The notes beneath the pieces were generated by a model. It worked only from the letters and a program-made list of their open reading frames with translations, was not told the DNA's origin and made no database searches. Positions 33,092 through 45,012 of a DNA stretch of 64,000 nucleotides are shown in pieces. Source of the stretch: Pochonia chlamydosporia 170 (lineage: Eukaryota; Ascomycota; Sordariomycetes; Hypocreales; Clavicipitaceae); assembly GCF_001653235.2 (NCBI RefSeq), contig NC_035796.1, forward strand, positions 2,418,001-2,482,000. Direction: 5' to 3'. Numbering within the stretch: position 1 is the first letter of the stretch; each line of letters opens with the position of its first letter. A program made the position numbers and the translations under genes.

Positions 33092-35948
33092 TGTCGTGCC
33101 AGAAGATGTTCGGCATCCTGCCAGCCCTACTTTGCAGTTGGGGCAGCACTTCCAGTTTCGAGAATCTGCTCCTTGTTGGGGTACTACCAGAAGGGGATCT
33201 TTCATTGGAAGAAAATTGCAAAATTGTTTTCCGAGGCGGACCAAAGACCATTTTCAAGCCCTCCACCACATCTGTCCCATGCCATTTCGCTACCACCTTG
33301 AAAGACAAATCTACAAAGGGACAAGGCGGTTGCGAAATCTGACTACCCCTGAACGAAATGGCGTATCATAACTAAAATCGGCTGCGGAGCGGCTACATCC
33401 AAACCTTGAGCTATTACGGACACGACGGCCTCAAACCTTGAAACTTGACGCCCGGAGGCGACAACTCTAAATGGCGCTGTCGAGCTTCGAAGCTTTTCTC
33501 ACGTGCTGCCAATAACTGTCCAGAAGGTATTCAATTCATGGTTTTGGCGCTGAATATGCAACGGTAGATTAAAACACAATTTACCAAAGAGAAAGCTGTA
33601 AGATATCCTTCCTCGTCGATCCAACTGACACACTTGTCACACACTGAGCTGCCCCCCTTAACTTTACCCAACCGGCTTACTTGGACACACATTTCCAGCC
33701 ACTCAGTAACCAATAAGAAAGTCTCAAGCTGTAAAATCGAGAAGTAGTCTCAAATCTGATGAAGTTGTTTCGTGCAGGACGCTGCACCGACGACGCAGGC
33801 AGCTCTTGCGTGGTTCTTCAATCGACTGATCATATGTTGGGGAGCTTGGGTATGGTATTAGCCTTTAGACAAGGTTCGTGGCCAGTAGATACACAGAAAC
33901 TTACCAAGAGTCGTCGAGCAAAGATCATTCAGACCATGGATTAGGAACTCACAAGCGAGTATCGTTGCCCCATCAACAGCAAACCACTTCCAACCCTTCC
34001 CCAACATGAGTTTGATATATAGAACGCAAGGTCGTTTGGCCAATTGAGGCAACTTAGCCCGGCTCGGTCATTGATGGACCGCTCTCATGGTGGACGCAGG
34101 GAGCTGTCCCAAGGGGGAACCGTCTCGCTCATGTTGCTTGGCTCGCTATTCATGTGATCCCTTGGTTAGACCTCTTCTGAATAGTAACAAGGAATGAATT
34201 CTAGCGGTACCTCTGGACTGGGAAACAACCATCTGCATTTCTGAAGGCAGTTGCAACATCGTAGATGAACTGCTGTGATTTGCCAGAGGTTGAGGCGAGC
34301 TACAGGGTTGTAGGTCCGTGGTTGTCTGTGAGAGATTTGCTGATTATGAAAGTCTGGGAGCATCCGGAGTTAGCACTGAGCTACGCTGGTTGTGACTGCG
34401 AAATGAGACATACCTTATGCCTTGATTCGACGACTCTCCGGGGAAGTCAGGCATTCGTTGACCCTTGGTATCAAAGAAAATAACCGCTAGGTTATTCAGC
34501 AAAAGGGAACGCTCCGCTGATGCAGAGAGATAGTATGGGTTATATCCCGTTGACACTTTGTCATGGAGGATGATGCTTGTATGGAGTCCGTAGCACAGTC
34601 TCTGCCCTCGCCTTGAATTTAGTGCTGTTCCATGGAAGAACGATGTGGCTTGGAAAGATATTTACATACCACCTGGAAACCATTGCGAGCATCGGCATGA
34701 CCTCAACTTGTCCTCGTTCCCGGAAGGAGAGCAAAACACATGGACTAGAAGGGGGGGTTCCCCGGCTGGACCCGAAGGTACCAGGGTTGTCCCAAAATCG
34801 ACCCTCCCAAACCCGGCCGACCTCTCGGCGATTGTCAACGCCCCCTACCCTTGTCAAAGGCGCCTGGTACCTGGCGTTACCCCAGTCAAAAGGACCTGGA
34901 CCTTATCTGGCAGCAGACTTACACGCCGCCTTCGAGCCGGCGAAGCTGCTCAAGGAGTCGAGGTGCGTCATGTGCATCCGGGTCCCAGGTCTCCATCCAA
35001 CACTGATATTGGGCTTGGATATACCACTGGCACAAAGTGCCGGCTACTGCTGCAGCCAGTGGGTGTTGTTTATCCGGACGCAGCCGTCAGTACGACGTAC
35101 CGAGTTTGGGGATGAAAAAAATGGCGTAGAGCGGGCATTATTAATAAAGTAGGTCGTTGAAGAGAGAAAAGAAGAGAAGAATGAAAACAAACACGAAATT
35201 CGTTTCATATTCCAACGATCGCGGAGGTTGCGACTTCCTTCTTTCTTTCAGGCATGTTTCTCGCGTCCTCAACTCGGCAGGAGCCAAGCCTTGTAGGGCT
35301 CTCTGGAAATTCTGGTGCGAGGCCGCAAAGTTGGATGGGCTCATGAAATCTACGCAACGTACTTTAATGTTATATGTGTCAGACATTTTCGATTCTTTCA
35401 GGGTTCTCTACCATGCATGTGCAGTATGAATCCTCAGCAAATGTCCAGGCTGCGCCTTAAATACCAACTTCATCATTCAAATTGAGCCGTCAGTTCCCGT
35501 CCCGTGGAAAGCGTCTAGAGCCTCTTCATCGGCGCTAGCAGTCATTGGCGAGTATTTAGGCTCTGGCCATACACATATATAATTACGGTTACCTTCCCAG
35601 GCATAGAATTATGGACGGATATACTTTTGGCGCCAGCCGCCGCTGAACCATGTATGTCTGGTACTTTACTTGAGCAATTAGGTTTTGTCTACTTTCGTAC
35701 TTATTAGCGCTCCAGCTCCCCAGCTGCTTTGTCGAATCTGAGAAATTCTTCCCAAGAGCTAAACTCAGCAATACTCAACACCCCTCTTCTGCCACTGCTG
35801 GACTTAGCAATGACTTTTGGTCCCTCACAAAAAACACATATCACCTCGCGCCTAGATTCCACGACCTGTGTCCAGCTCTTGCAGCGACATCTAACAATAG
35901 CCTCACGGCCGCTACTGTTACCGCCAGTACAAAGGCAGACATATCAAA
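33092..35948. other. 2.9-kb gene-poor stretch
   Basis: Two overlapping plus-strand frames at 34577-35152 and 34645-35115 are not recognised and have mixed composition. The segment around 34750-34950 is GC-richer than its flanks. No transposase, reverse transcriptase or long terminal repeat could be identified by eye. Confidence 0.45.
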
Positions 35949-36945
35949 ATGCGGTCTGTGAAGTATCACTGCGCCTACTGGGCTATTGCCATCACGACAG
36001 CGATAACATACTATACCTTGACCCTGACACTAGGTGTCCCTGAAGTGGTCTTCCAAGTCCTTCTGATCCCTCATTCGGCCTTCCTCATCCGTCTCGTCCT
36101 ACAGGGTCCGTCTTCCGAACCATGGCCACGCCTGTATTTTGTCGCAGTCGGCATCCTGCTCATCTCCCTTGGCTCTCTGTCGAAATACTTCTCCATCCCT
36201 ACCATTGAGATGGAGGGGCCAAATAGATTCGTCCACTCTTGCTTGGCATTTCAAGTCCTAGGCTGCCTGGAAGCAATCAGGCAAAACGTAAGTGATGCAT
36301 TCTTGTAGCGCTGAACGAGGCTAACTTCTGACAGAGGCATGATATCGAGCCCAGCAACGTGGGACTTATTATCGGAGCCCCGTCTCGCAATTTGTTATTC
36401 GACACAGCGAGACACCCGACCAGACGCTTTGCATCTCGAGTTTGGCGCGTGACATTGTGGCGTTCTGTGATCTCGTGGTCCTACCTCGTGGTACTCATCG
36501 CCGTGGCCGTTATTCTGGATTTCTTCGTAAAGGCATATGGTCCGGGTGTATCTTGCCTTTCCATCCTCACTCACCATACAACCAAGTGGAACGAGCATCT
36601 CGGTAGCTCAGCCTTGTTATTCTACATTGGTGCAGCCTTGGCAGACACTGCAGAAACCGTAAGTTCTCCTCCAGCAGGTTGTACCATTTTCAAATACACA
36701 ATGTGGTAAACCATTCTCTTAACTGGGCTAATGGCAATGGCTCATCGCAGATATATCTCCCTATTCTGGAATACTTTAACCCAAGTTGGGCAAAAGTCGT
36801 TCAAGGACAAACGCCCTTGCTCGACCCAGTCTGGGGTTGGTCGGTGTTCAGTTCTGAAATTGCGCAGACATCGGTTCTGATGGTAGCGATGCTTGTCTCC
36901 GTGTCCTTGCGAGCATCACGAGAAGGAAGTGGCAGCACCCGTTAA
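35949..36945 (+). CDS. Polytopic membrane protein, possibly a truncated wax-synthase/MBOAT-like acyltransferase
   Basis: Exons 35949-36287, 36335-36658 and 36751-36945 join in phase 0 to 285 aa. There are about seven hydrophobic segments, including YWAIAITTAITYYTLTLTL, VFQVLLIPHSAFLIRLVLQ, FVAVGILLISLGSL, and VISWSYLVVLIAVAVILDFF. The pattern of a basic loop (PTRRFASRVWRVTLWRS) before a membrane segment ending in LDFF, and a later NPSWAKVV segment, resembles fungal wax-synthase-domain proteins found near secondary-metabolite genes. The usual later F-W-x-x-x-WH motif and remaining C-terminal segments are missing, so it would be truncated, or it is an unrelated membrane protein. Confidence 0.6.
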
Positions 36946-37514
36946 GCGGAGTGGCAAATGGGATTTCATATTCGAGGTGTAGACCATGAGGGGATATTAT
37001 GATGTATCGCATGCAATATCACCGAGCTGTAGAGATGCTCTTACTCAGGTTCCCTGATTCAACAGCCTATCCATGTCAACAAGCAGATTAGCATTAGTCA
37101 GTGTGACATTGACATCTGATAAAACTACGTCTTACGCAAATTTAATTCAATGAAACCAATAGTCCGTCGCAAATTACAACTCCGTCTAGTCACTTCTTAG
37201 CCACTGTCTCATTCTCCGTTGCATAATATAAGATCTGGAAGCGGTTGTGCAAGATGACTCCTTTAGACTCAACCCAACCGTCTACACAGAGGCCAACGAG
37301 CAACAAGCCATCCATCTACCAAAGACAACGATGAAAAATTCAACTTTGTTAGCACATTTACCACAGTAAACTTCGTGTCAGTCAAACGCTGTCAAATATT
37401 TTCAACTGCTAATCGCTAATCTTAAACCATTCCCATATCCCTTAGTGAATATCGCTTGTAGAATTTAGCCCGTTCAGCGACCAACGCCGACATTCTAAGC
37501 GTTAGGTCTGCAAC
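36946..37514. other. Convergent 3' flanks
   Basis: The stretch is AT-rich and lies between two convergent genes. I see no coding frame of note. Confidence 0.6.
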
Positions 37515-39349
37515 CTATGCCGCACCTGCCAGAGCTCGACATTTTGCCTTATGTTCAGGGAAATGGTCGACTTGACAATCCCGTCCGCAGTACCAGGCCG
37601 CTTTACATTTTGCACACTTTCTCAAGGATACGGACGCATCCCCGCAATTTCGGCATCTCGTTATACTCGCCTTCGCTGTCAACAAACCATCTCCCCCTTC
37701 CGTGCTCTCCTCTGTCAACGAATTCTCTGACCTTGTCCCACTCTCCTCGGCTGTCAACCCATCATCTACCTGGGTCTCGCTTCCCCCAGCCATCGATAGA
37801 TTATCTGGCCCTTTAACACTCTCCTCGGCTGTCAACCCATCATCTACCTGGGTCTCGCTTCCTCCAGCCATCGACAGATCATCTGGCCCTTTAACACTCT
37901 CCTCTATTGGCGACAAATCGTCTCTCCCTTTCTTGCTCTCCTCTGTCAACACATCATCTCCACAATTTCGGCATGTCCATATCCTCTCCTTCGCAGTCAG
38001 CAAATCATCTTCCCCTTTGTTGATTTCCTCTGTCAACAAATTTTCTGCTGTCTTTTTCGTCAATCTCAACACTCGCTGTTCGCCTAGACAGACTTGCGCT
38101 GCCATCCACTCGTTACCTCCGGGAGAGTAGAGCCCTTCAGCAAGCTGTTCTTCTAGTTTCTCTAATTGAATATCGAAACTGCTCAGCATATTTTCAACCG
38201 CCTCTACCAAGTATCGAAGGACTCCCAATTCGTTCCGATGTGAGACTTTTTCAACTGCAGGAAATTGTTGCCGAGCCACAGGTACGACTTCTGATTCAGT
38301 TAATTGTTGAATACGAAGGTATCGAAGAACACTTTTCGGAAGCGGGTCGGCGAGAGTAAGGGAGACGGTAAAGACGGGACAGAGCCCAGCCAGCGCCCAT
38401 AAATCTCTTTTCATTGCAAATAGAGGTACCTTGGGACGTGACACAAGGACGATATCATGGGCGTCACAAGGGTTTCTGAGCAGAATAAAGCCATAAGTGA
38501 GTAGTAGGTGGTGGTTGGACATGTTTCCGTAAGAGATAAAAATCTGAAAATCTCCATGTAAGTGCACATGTTGGTAACATTGGAGGACAAAACGAGAATA
38601 CCTGGTCGCCAACTGCGTAGTCCTTGTCCGCGACAACAGAAAGTTCTCCGGACGAAGAATCATAGCTAATACACTGTCCAGCCTCGAGGGAATGGTTGAA
38701 CATGTCGGCGAAAGGTGCCAAGACTCGAATCTGCGTACCGTCGGGAAGTTGACAGTGCATGGCTCGACTCCAAAGGGTACAAACAGCCCACTTGTACTAC
38801 GACGAGGAAATCAATATTAGTGGCGCTTGAAAGCATCTATCGAATGGACGTATCACCCACCTGTTCGAGGGTGAACTCGTTGGGTGGGAAAAGAATCGGA
38901 TTCCGTGAAAACACCCGCCTCTCCAAGCTTTCATAATCCCCTTCAATTAGTTGCTGTAACCGCTTCGTGCCGTCGTGCAGTGCACTGCCAGAGCAAACTC
39001 GCAACTCATCATCCGAATAAAAGATGCTTGCTGTGTAGGTCAAAGGAAAGGTTGCTATGTAGCTACACGGGCCATCATATCCGAACGGTCGAGACCTGAC
39101 ATAGAGGAGGTAAACGGCCAGAAGCGTGTCGGCAGACAAATGAACCTCCAGAGATTTAAATACCGGTCCAAAACGGGGATCCCTCATTGCGATTTCGACC
39201 GTCAGAACGGCATTGGCCGGAATGGTCAGAATCTTCTCGCCTTGCTTGAACTGTCGTAATGACCTAATGCCCCTCCCTGTGGCTTCAAAATGGCCGAGCT
39301 CCAAGTCATCCAAGCCCGTGGCTCCCAAGTCTTTCAACCAAGCTTCCAT
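37515..39349 (-). CDS. SET-domain methyltransferase (SETD3/LSMT type) with C-terminal MYND finger
   Basis: Three minus-strand exons, 38861-39349, 38602-38796 and 37515-38543, give 570 aa in frame. SET signatures appear in order: ATGRGIRS (residues 23-30), the NHS motif in ADMFNHS (193-199), and ISYGNMSNHHLLLTYGF (about 231-247) with the catalytic tyrosine region. A Rubis-subs-bind-like helical region follows (to about 380). Then come low-complexity acidic repeats, including a 26-aa unit present twice in tandem. A final MYND zinc finger starts at about residue 525 (CRNCGD..LRKCAKCKAAWYCGRDCQ..H..HKAKC). A partial MYND start (WTCRNCGDD) is duplicated about 100 residues earlier. The protein probably methylates a protein lysine or histidine. 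Confidence 0.85.
37743..37898 (-). repeat. 78-nt tandem duplication in the SET-MYND gene
   Basis: Two adjacent units 78 nt apart (starting at 37743 and 37821) differ at only a few positions and keep the frame, each encoding SVKGPD-LSMAGGSETQVDDG plus flanking residues. Confidence 0.9.
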
Positions 39350-40259
39350 GGCACCGAATCTAGGAGCGAAGCAGCGAGGGGGAGAGGAAATAGTGTTTAT
39401 TTGTGGCTGTAGCCGCTGCCGTAGCTGTAAAATATATTCGGGATGATGCAGGGTTCAAAAGGACGTGGACGAGGACGAGGACCAGACGGTCGGATTCTTT
39501 TCCATTTTCCACTGCCCAGTGCCAGGTTCATGGCGTTGCTGGAACAACTGGTGAATTCGTCAACCAGAATAGGGAGGATACTTGGAAGGAGGGGGCGGTT
39601 GAGGTGAAGAGGCGGCCACCAGACAATATAAAAAGAAAAGGAAAAGAGGGAAAGCGGCGGTGTGGTGCGATGTGGTTCTTCGATGGCGGTTGTCTGGTGG
39701 TTGCTTTGCCGTCTGAGTTCAATCGTCAGGGCTCCAAATTCCAATATTTGGTCAGAATCGACCAAACCCAATGCAGGAACGTCCCAGCGGCCATGTTTTT
39801 GTTACTGAGCGAATTTGAGCCTGGGATAGGGGCTGCAGAATATGATGATGGAACCAGAAAATGTCTGAATGAGCGGTAGTTGACGTTGCGCGTGGACTTG
39901 ATCATATTCATACTTGGGTATTTTTATGGTGTTGGTCCGTCGTCTGTGAACAGCGAACACTGCCAGACCTTCCTCCATTGGCTCGCTTATCTCCTGAGAT
40001 CGGAACCTAGACTACCTACCTAGGTACCCAGGTACCTTCACCAAGACCACATACTTCCTGGGATCCATTGTCAAATGCGAATATTGAATCAAGTACCTGA
40101 TCATATTGACCATGTATAGTCTCATTGCCAGCCACTCCCTGCGTTTGAGAAATCGGCCCAAACCGAAGCATCTACGAAACCCCGGACGCAACATCCGCAA
40201 GACACAAGTTCTAGACATCGCTGAAAATAGCAAGCATGAACACATTGCATAGCGATGCT
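39350..40259. other. Intergenic, no gene seen
   Basis: Upstream of the SET-MYND gene and downstream of the HET gene. A 158-codon plus-strand frame at 39403-39879 looks like chance. A short TACCTAGGTACCCAGGTACC motif lies at about 40016-40035. Confidence 0.5.
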
Positions 40260-42346
40260 CTATGTTATCTCGATATTCTCACGCCTCTGAATGACGTCGG
40301 TATATGCGCCACATTCCATAAAGTCCAAATCAACATATAGCCGCACCATCGACCTTCGAGCACGACTCCCATCCGCCAACTCTTCCAACATGACAAGGAA
40401 CAGCATGTGTCGCTCCTTTTCTCCCCCCGTTTTCTTATACTTTAACCGCTCGATAACCACAAATTCGAATATCCCCTCCGGTAATGTGAACTTGTGCAAC
40501 ACATTGCCCTCTTGCAGCGTGCCCATCAGCAAATCTGTGCCAGGGATATACGCGGTATTGAAAGGCTCGTTTCGAATCTCCAACTCGACACAGAAACCCT
40601 TCAAAGTGAGAACCATGCCACGTATCCCAACAAATTCGACTCCCATATCCACCTCCTCGTCGCACCGATGGCCAGTGCGTCCTTTTAGGATGAGTGCGTC
40701 TGTGAAGCCGACTTCGCCTTCCCAACCGACAAAAGACCATGACGGGAAATCATTTCGTCTGCGAGGCTTCACCCACCGCATATGATACCACCGCAGGGAC
40801 TGGGGGAGCTCTTTCAGCGGTAATCCCCAGACGAACCCGCCAGGGACAAGAGACCGTTGCAAGAAGTTAAGTAAACCCAAACACGCGTTGAGAGAGTCGC
40901 TATCGTTGGTCATGAATCGCGTCGTGTAAAGGCTCAGGAGTTGCGTGTAATAGTCATCTGTCGCTTTTCTGCGCAGATCATCACTGGGAGGCTGCAAGGA
41001 GGATAGCTTTTGCAGTTTAAGCTTGACATTGCCTCCAGTTAGTGCACAGATTCCGTGTAGAAGATGCCTTTGAGGTTTCATAGGATACTCACCACATCCT
41101 CAAACTCAGCAATATTGTTGCTCTCCATCTCCCGGTCCAATACCCGAGCTGGATCTACGGTGTCGTTGATGCTCTCTTCGCAGCTCATGGTGCCGCAGAT
41201 GTAGTGCACCTGGGTTTTACCAAAGAAGATTCTTCGACGACTCAACACCAATTCTTGCAGCGTCCAAGCGCGTGTTGAGTGCTTACAGGTCGCCTCCTGG
41301 ATCTCCTTGGCCACTGGAGGATACACAACAGCCAGCTCGTGACCATCAACCCATTCGCAGCACTGAGGCTGTCTTGGACTCCGTTGGGACACACCTCGCA
41401 GCCCTGCATTTGAACTATCTCCATCGAGGGCGATAATGGTGGCATAGGCGCCATTGTAGATCAAGTCCATGATTTTCAGCTGTTGCAGCTTCTGTGGTGA
41501 GGGTCGCTGGTCGATGCAGACGGCATCAACCCATAGATATCGAATTCCGAGGCTCTTGGTAGCAAGAATGGCGTCTTGAATCGTAGGTGGCAGTGTTCCT
41601 TTCTCTAATGCGCCTTCTTCAGGAACGACATTCCCCCAGACATAGCTCAAGGCTGTGTAGCGACAACGGGGCGGAGTGTCAACAACAGTGCAAGACTCGA
41701 CGTCAATCATTCTTGTCGTCAGCAGCTCATCCGACCAAGTTGCTTGACAGTCATGATGCTCCAGTTCACATCGACGTAGCCAAGTGGTGACGACGTCTGG
41801 GTCAATCGTCACACCTCTAGCGCGAGCAGGGAGACCAGGTTGAGATGTTTTGGAGTTACCCGTCAGCGCGAACGAGTATCCTGTTTCTACTAATGCAGTG
41901 TCCTGTGGCTCGCCTAGATGTCTGCACACTCCTTGTGCCAGCTGATCCTTTGTCGCGATGGAAATACAAGTCGCATACTGCTTCTTCACGTCTTCCTCGA
42001 CATCACCAAGGGCGAGTCCAAAGCCTAGACGGTTGTACATGCGCATTGGTCGTAAGTAGTATTCGGTATCTGCTGACTCGACTTCATCTTTGGGCGGGAA
42101 GATGGCCTTGATGAGTCGACATAAGGCACAAGAGTCGTCGAAGGCGATGTTGCCGAATGGGCCAAGGCTCCGGAATTGCCCAAGATTCGGCGCTCCGGTG
42201 ATGTCCATTTCGCGCCCACGCTTAGGTGGCAGCTCATCTCTTACATCGCCATCGAGTAGTAGATTAATAATTTTTAGTTCTCTGCATCTGTCGCATAGGT
42301 CACTCGAGTGCTCCTGTGGTGCAGAGGCTGCCGAAGGGTTTGCCAT
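40260..42346 (-). CDS. HET-domain protein (heterokaryon incompatibility type)
   Basis: Two minus-strand exons, 41093-42346 and 40260-41021, give 671 aa. The N-terminus has CDRCREL and CALCRLI, cysteine pairs usual in this family. The HET domain shows YTALSYVWG (residues 230-238), LGIRYLWVDAVCIDQ (266-280), IYNGAYATIIALDGDSSNAGLRGVS, and STRAWTLQELVLSRRRIFF (358-376). The C-terminal exon has a typical DFPSWSFVGWEG motif. HET proteins trigger cell death when unlike fungal individuals fuse, or act in related recognition. The exact acceptor of the second exon is inferred (CAAG at 41022) because it keeps phase 0. No NACHT or WD40 partner is adjacent. Confidence 0.88.
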
Positions 42347-43282
42347 GACCGATCCCCGATCAATGGACTGATGCTTTTACTGGCAATGTGCCTGTTTCAA
42401 AGGACTGTGAGGCAGAGGGGCACGAGGAGTCGTATTCTTCGAGAACGCGGGTTGAGCGTGGCCACCACAAAGGATATGGGATGAGAAGGGCACTGCTTCA
42501 CAAAAAGCCGCTTCACTGTCAGGTTGAAACGCAACAGGCTGCATGAGGGCGTCTCAAAGGAACACTATGCCACATTTTCATTGGTCAAGGTGGGTTTACA
42601 TTCCCTGGTTGCGTCAGCCTCAATTAGGAGTCATTCAAGAGGCCTCTCGCGGTGATGTTTCGACCATGCTGAAGTCTTGAGCGATCGGTTGTTGAGTTGT
42701 CTTCGTAAAGAGTTATGAGTGCCAGTGTCGCTCACTAGTTGCCGTGTTCTTTCAGAAGCCACTGGAAAATATTGAGATCCACAAGATGGGCCAATTTGAA
42801 GTTGTTTGACAGTGAATGTGTTCATTGAGCCCAGTTAAACTACCACTAGTGAGTTTAATCCCTGCCATAGGATTTCTTTTTCAAGGACTATACAATATTG
42901 ACGTGCATAGTCATTGGCGGTGCGCTCTCTACTTCCTTGTGCCGCTTTTTCTCAGTAGCAGGAGAACACCCTCAGAATTGATTACGCTCCGTAGTGCGAA
43001 CGCCAATATACCATCCGCCCGACATAGCCTAATGATAGCTCCAAAGTCATCGCGAATTTGTCAATAGGAATGTGTCTTGCCGTATGCTATTAGTAGGTCA
43101 TATAATCCTGACATATCAACATCTCGGGGAACAAAGTCAAGTTTGTTTCATAATGTGGAACAACCACTGCTTAAGAGTTCAATCTGAGAAACTACTCGTG
43201 CCACGCCCACCTCTTCTTGGGGCGTGGCACGAGTAGCGTGCGCAGGCAATTATCCCGTTTGCCAAACAGTTAGCTGCTCTTG
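42347..43282. other. Intergenic with an inverted repeat
   Basis: The 5' part should hold the HET gene promoter. The 3' part holds a perfect 17-bp hairpin (listed separately) just past the transporter stop codon. Confidence 0.5.
43192..43236 (-). terminator. Perfect 17-bp inverted repeat, 11-nt loop, in the transporter 3' flank
   Basis: The left arm CTACTCGTGCCACGCCC (43192-43208) and the right arm GGGCGTGGCACGAGTAG (43220-43236) are exact complements. On the transporter strand the hairpin begins 47 nt after the stop codon. Role is unknown: a 3'-UTR structure, or a small-element footprint. Confidence 0.8.
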
Positions 43283-45012
43283 CTAACCTTGACGTTGTGT
43301 CGATCGCCTTCCTTGAACCTTGTCGTATCGCAGGAGAATAAACGGAATTACCCCCATGAGTAACGACACGAAGCCCAACAACGAAGGCGCCCAGTGAATT
43401 CCCATTTGATTATACATTGGCCTGGCTGCCAAGGGTAGCAGCACTGCTCCGATTGACCTTGTCATGCTGGCAGCGGCATGTGCCGATGCAGATAGGTCCC
43501 GATACATATCCGTAATGTAGTTGATCATGGCGATATACAGTAGCTGGGAACCAAGGCCGTAAAATAGACCACCCATCATCGGGACTGCTGGCCCAACAGA
43601 CTCTGGCCAGGAGGTCCAACCAACCCAAAACAGCGAAACCACGATCCTTTTTGGCCTGTCAGCATCACGAAGCGTGTATTCTAGTGGGTCAACAATATAC
43701 ATACCACGGTGAGGCAAAGCAGGCTATGGGAAGGCGTCGATATGCTTCTTGTTGTGCCCACTTCTTCCCAGCAGCCGACGACTTGTCATACCACCAGGTA
43801 TAACCCAAGCCCAGTATGAAAGCTACTCCCACACCAAGAATGACTTTAAAGTTGAATTAGTACACGAGTTTTGCAATGGCACCATGGTGTTTGAATATTC
43901 ACATACTTGGTAAGTAGGCTATTCCAGCTGTACCAGGGGATAGCCCATAGTGATCTAAGTCGGGTCAGCATTCTCCAAAGAAAGAACAAGTCCATTGCAA
44001 CAGTTCGAAGCTTTGATCATGGATAAAGCAAGTACTTACCTTGAAAAATGATGGGATAAGCTTGAAACGTAAGATACATGATGGCATACGCCAGTGCCAT
44101 GTACAGTGCCGTGAAGAGGAGTATAGGCTCCGTGGTTATCAGCTTGGCCGGGCGAATAAATATCTTTCGCGGGTCCAAAGCACGCTTGTTACTTGCAATC
44201 ATCTCATCATCCGCCAAAAGTCCCTCTTTCTTGCACCTTCGCAGCGATTTCTGGCGAAGAACTGGCGCGAAAGTCTCAGGCAGTAGGAGCACAAGTGGCA
44301 ATCCCGGCACAGCTATTAGGACTGCCAGCAAAAAGGGCCAGCGCCACGAGATTTGAGACGAAAATCCGGAAATCACTGGTCCCACCAGCGGTCCGATGGT
44401 CGTGACGGACATGTATAGAGACATTGCAGTGCCTCGGTGAGATGGATTGTCAAATATGTCGGAATAAAGACCGCCTAGCACGGTGGTAGGGGCAGAGGCA
44501 TTGATGCCACACAAGAGTCGGAAAACTACCAGTGCAGCAAAAGATGGAGCTGCTGAGCAGGCAGCCATGAAGATCAAGTATCCAAGAAATGTCCCAATTA
44601 GAACAGGACGGCGACCAATGTATTCACTTAATGGTCCAAAAAGCAACGGGCCAAGTACATAGCCGGCCATATAAATGGAGTTAAGAAGGACAAGATGCAA
44701 ACTGTTTGTGACTTTGAATTGTTCCGATATTGCCACCAGGGCGCCTGACGGCATGGACGATCCTAGGTTTCCATTGAAAGTGCAGGTGATTCCGGCTATG
44801 ACGATGTGTATCTTGCGTGGCTGGACGAGTCAGAGACTGGAGGAGGATATTCAAGGCCAAGGACTTACCCATGAAAACTTGGTAGGTTTACAGAAGTAGT
44901 CTTCGGTCGGTGTGGGAACTGTGCCGGAGACAGCATTATCGTCAATATTGTTGTTGGGTAGCTCCCTGATTGTTTGGTCATGGACATTGAGCTTTTCCGC
45001 CGTATTCGCCAT
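43283..45012 (-). CDS. MFS transporter (drug/polyamine type), frame broken in exon 4
   Basis: Five minus-strand exons fit, 44869-45012, 44040-44811, 43907-43954, 43705-43845 and 43283-43655. They sum to 1478 nt, two more than a multiple of three. The N-terminus is a cytosolic acidic tail, followed by NGNLGSSMPSGAL, GPLSEYIGRRPVL (motif A), SMYMSVTTIGPLVGPVISG and helices expected of a DHA1 12-TMS transporter (about 491 aa if intact). In exon 4 the frame encoding ILGVGVAFILGLGY and the frame encoding WWYDKSSAAGKKW differ by two nucleotides at a TATATA run (43799-43804). As read, translation stops at TAG 43724-43726, about 361 aa. Divergent from a Zn2Cys6 regulator. It is a pseudogene or an assembly error. 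Confidence 0.8.

Noticed and set aside
34577..35152. Two overlapping plus-strand frames of 191 and 156 codons
   Set aside because: Neither has recognisable motifs or hydrophobic patterning, and both cannot be real; coding status is undecided.
39403..39879. 158-codon plus-strand frame between SET-MYND and HET genes
   Set aside because: Random composition; overlaps the presumed SET-MYND promoter.
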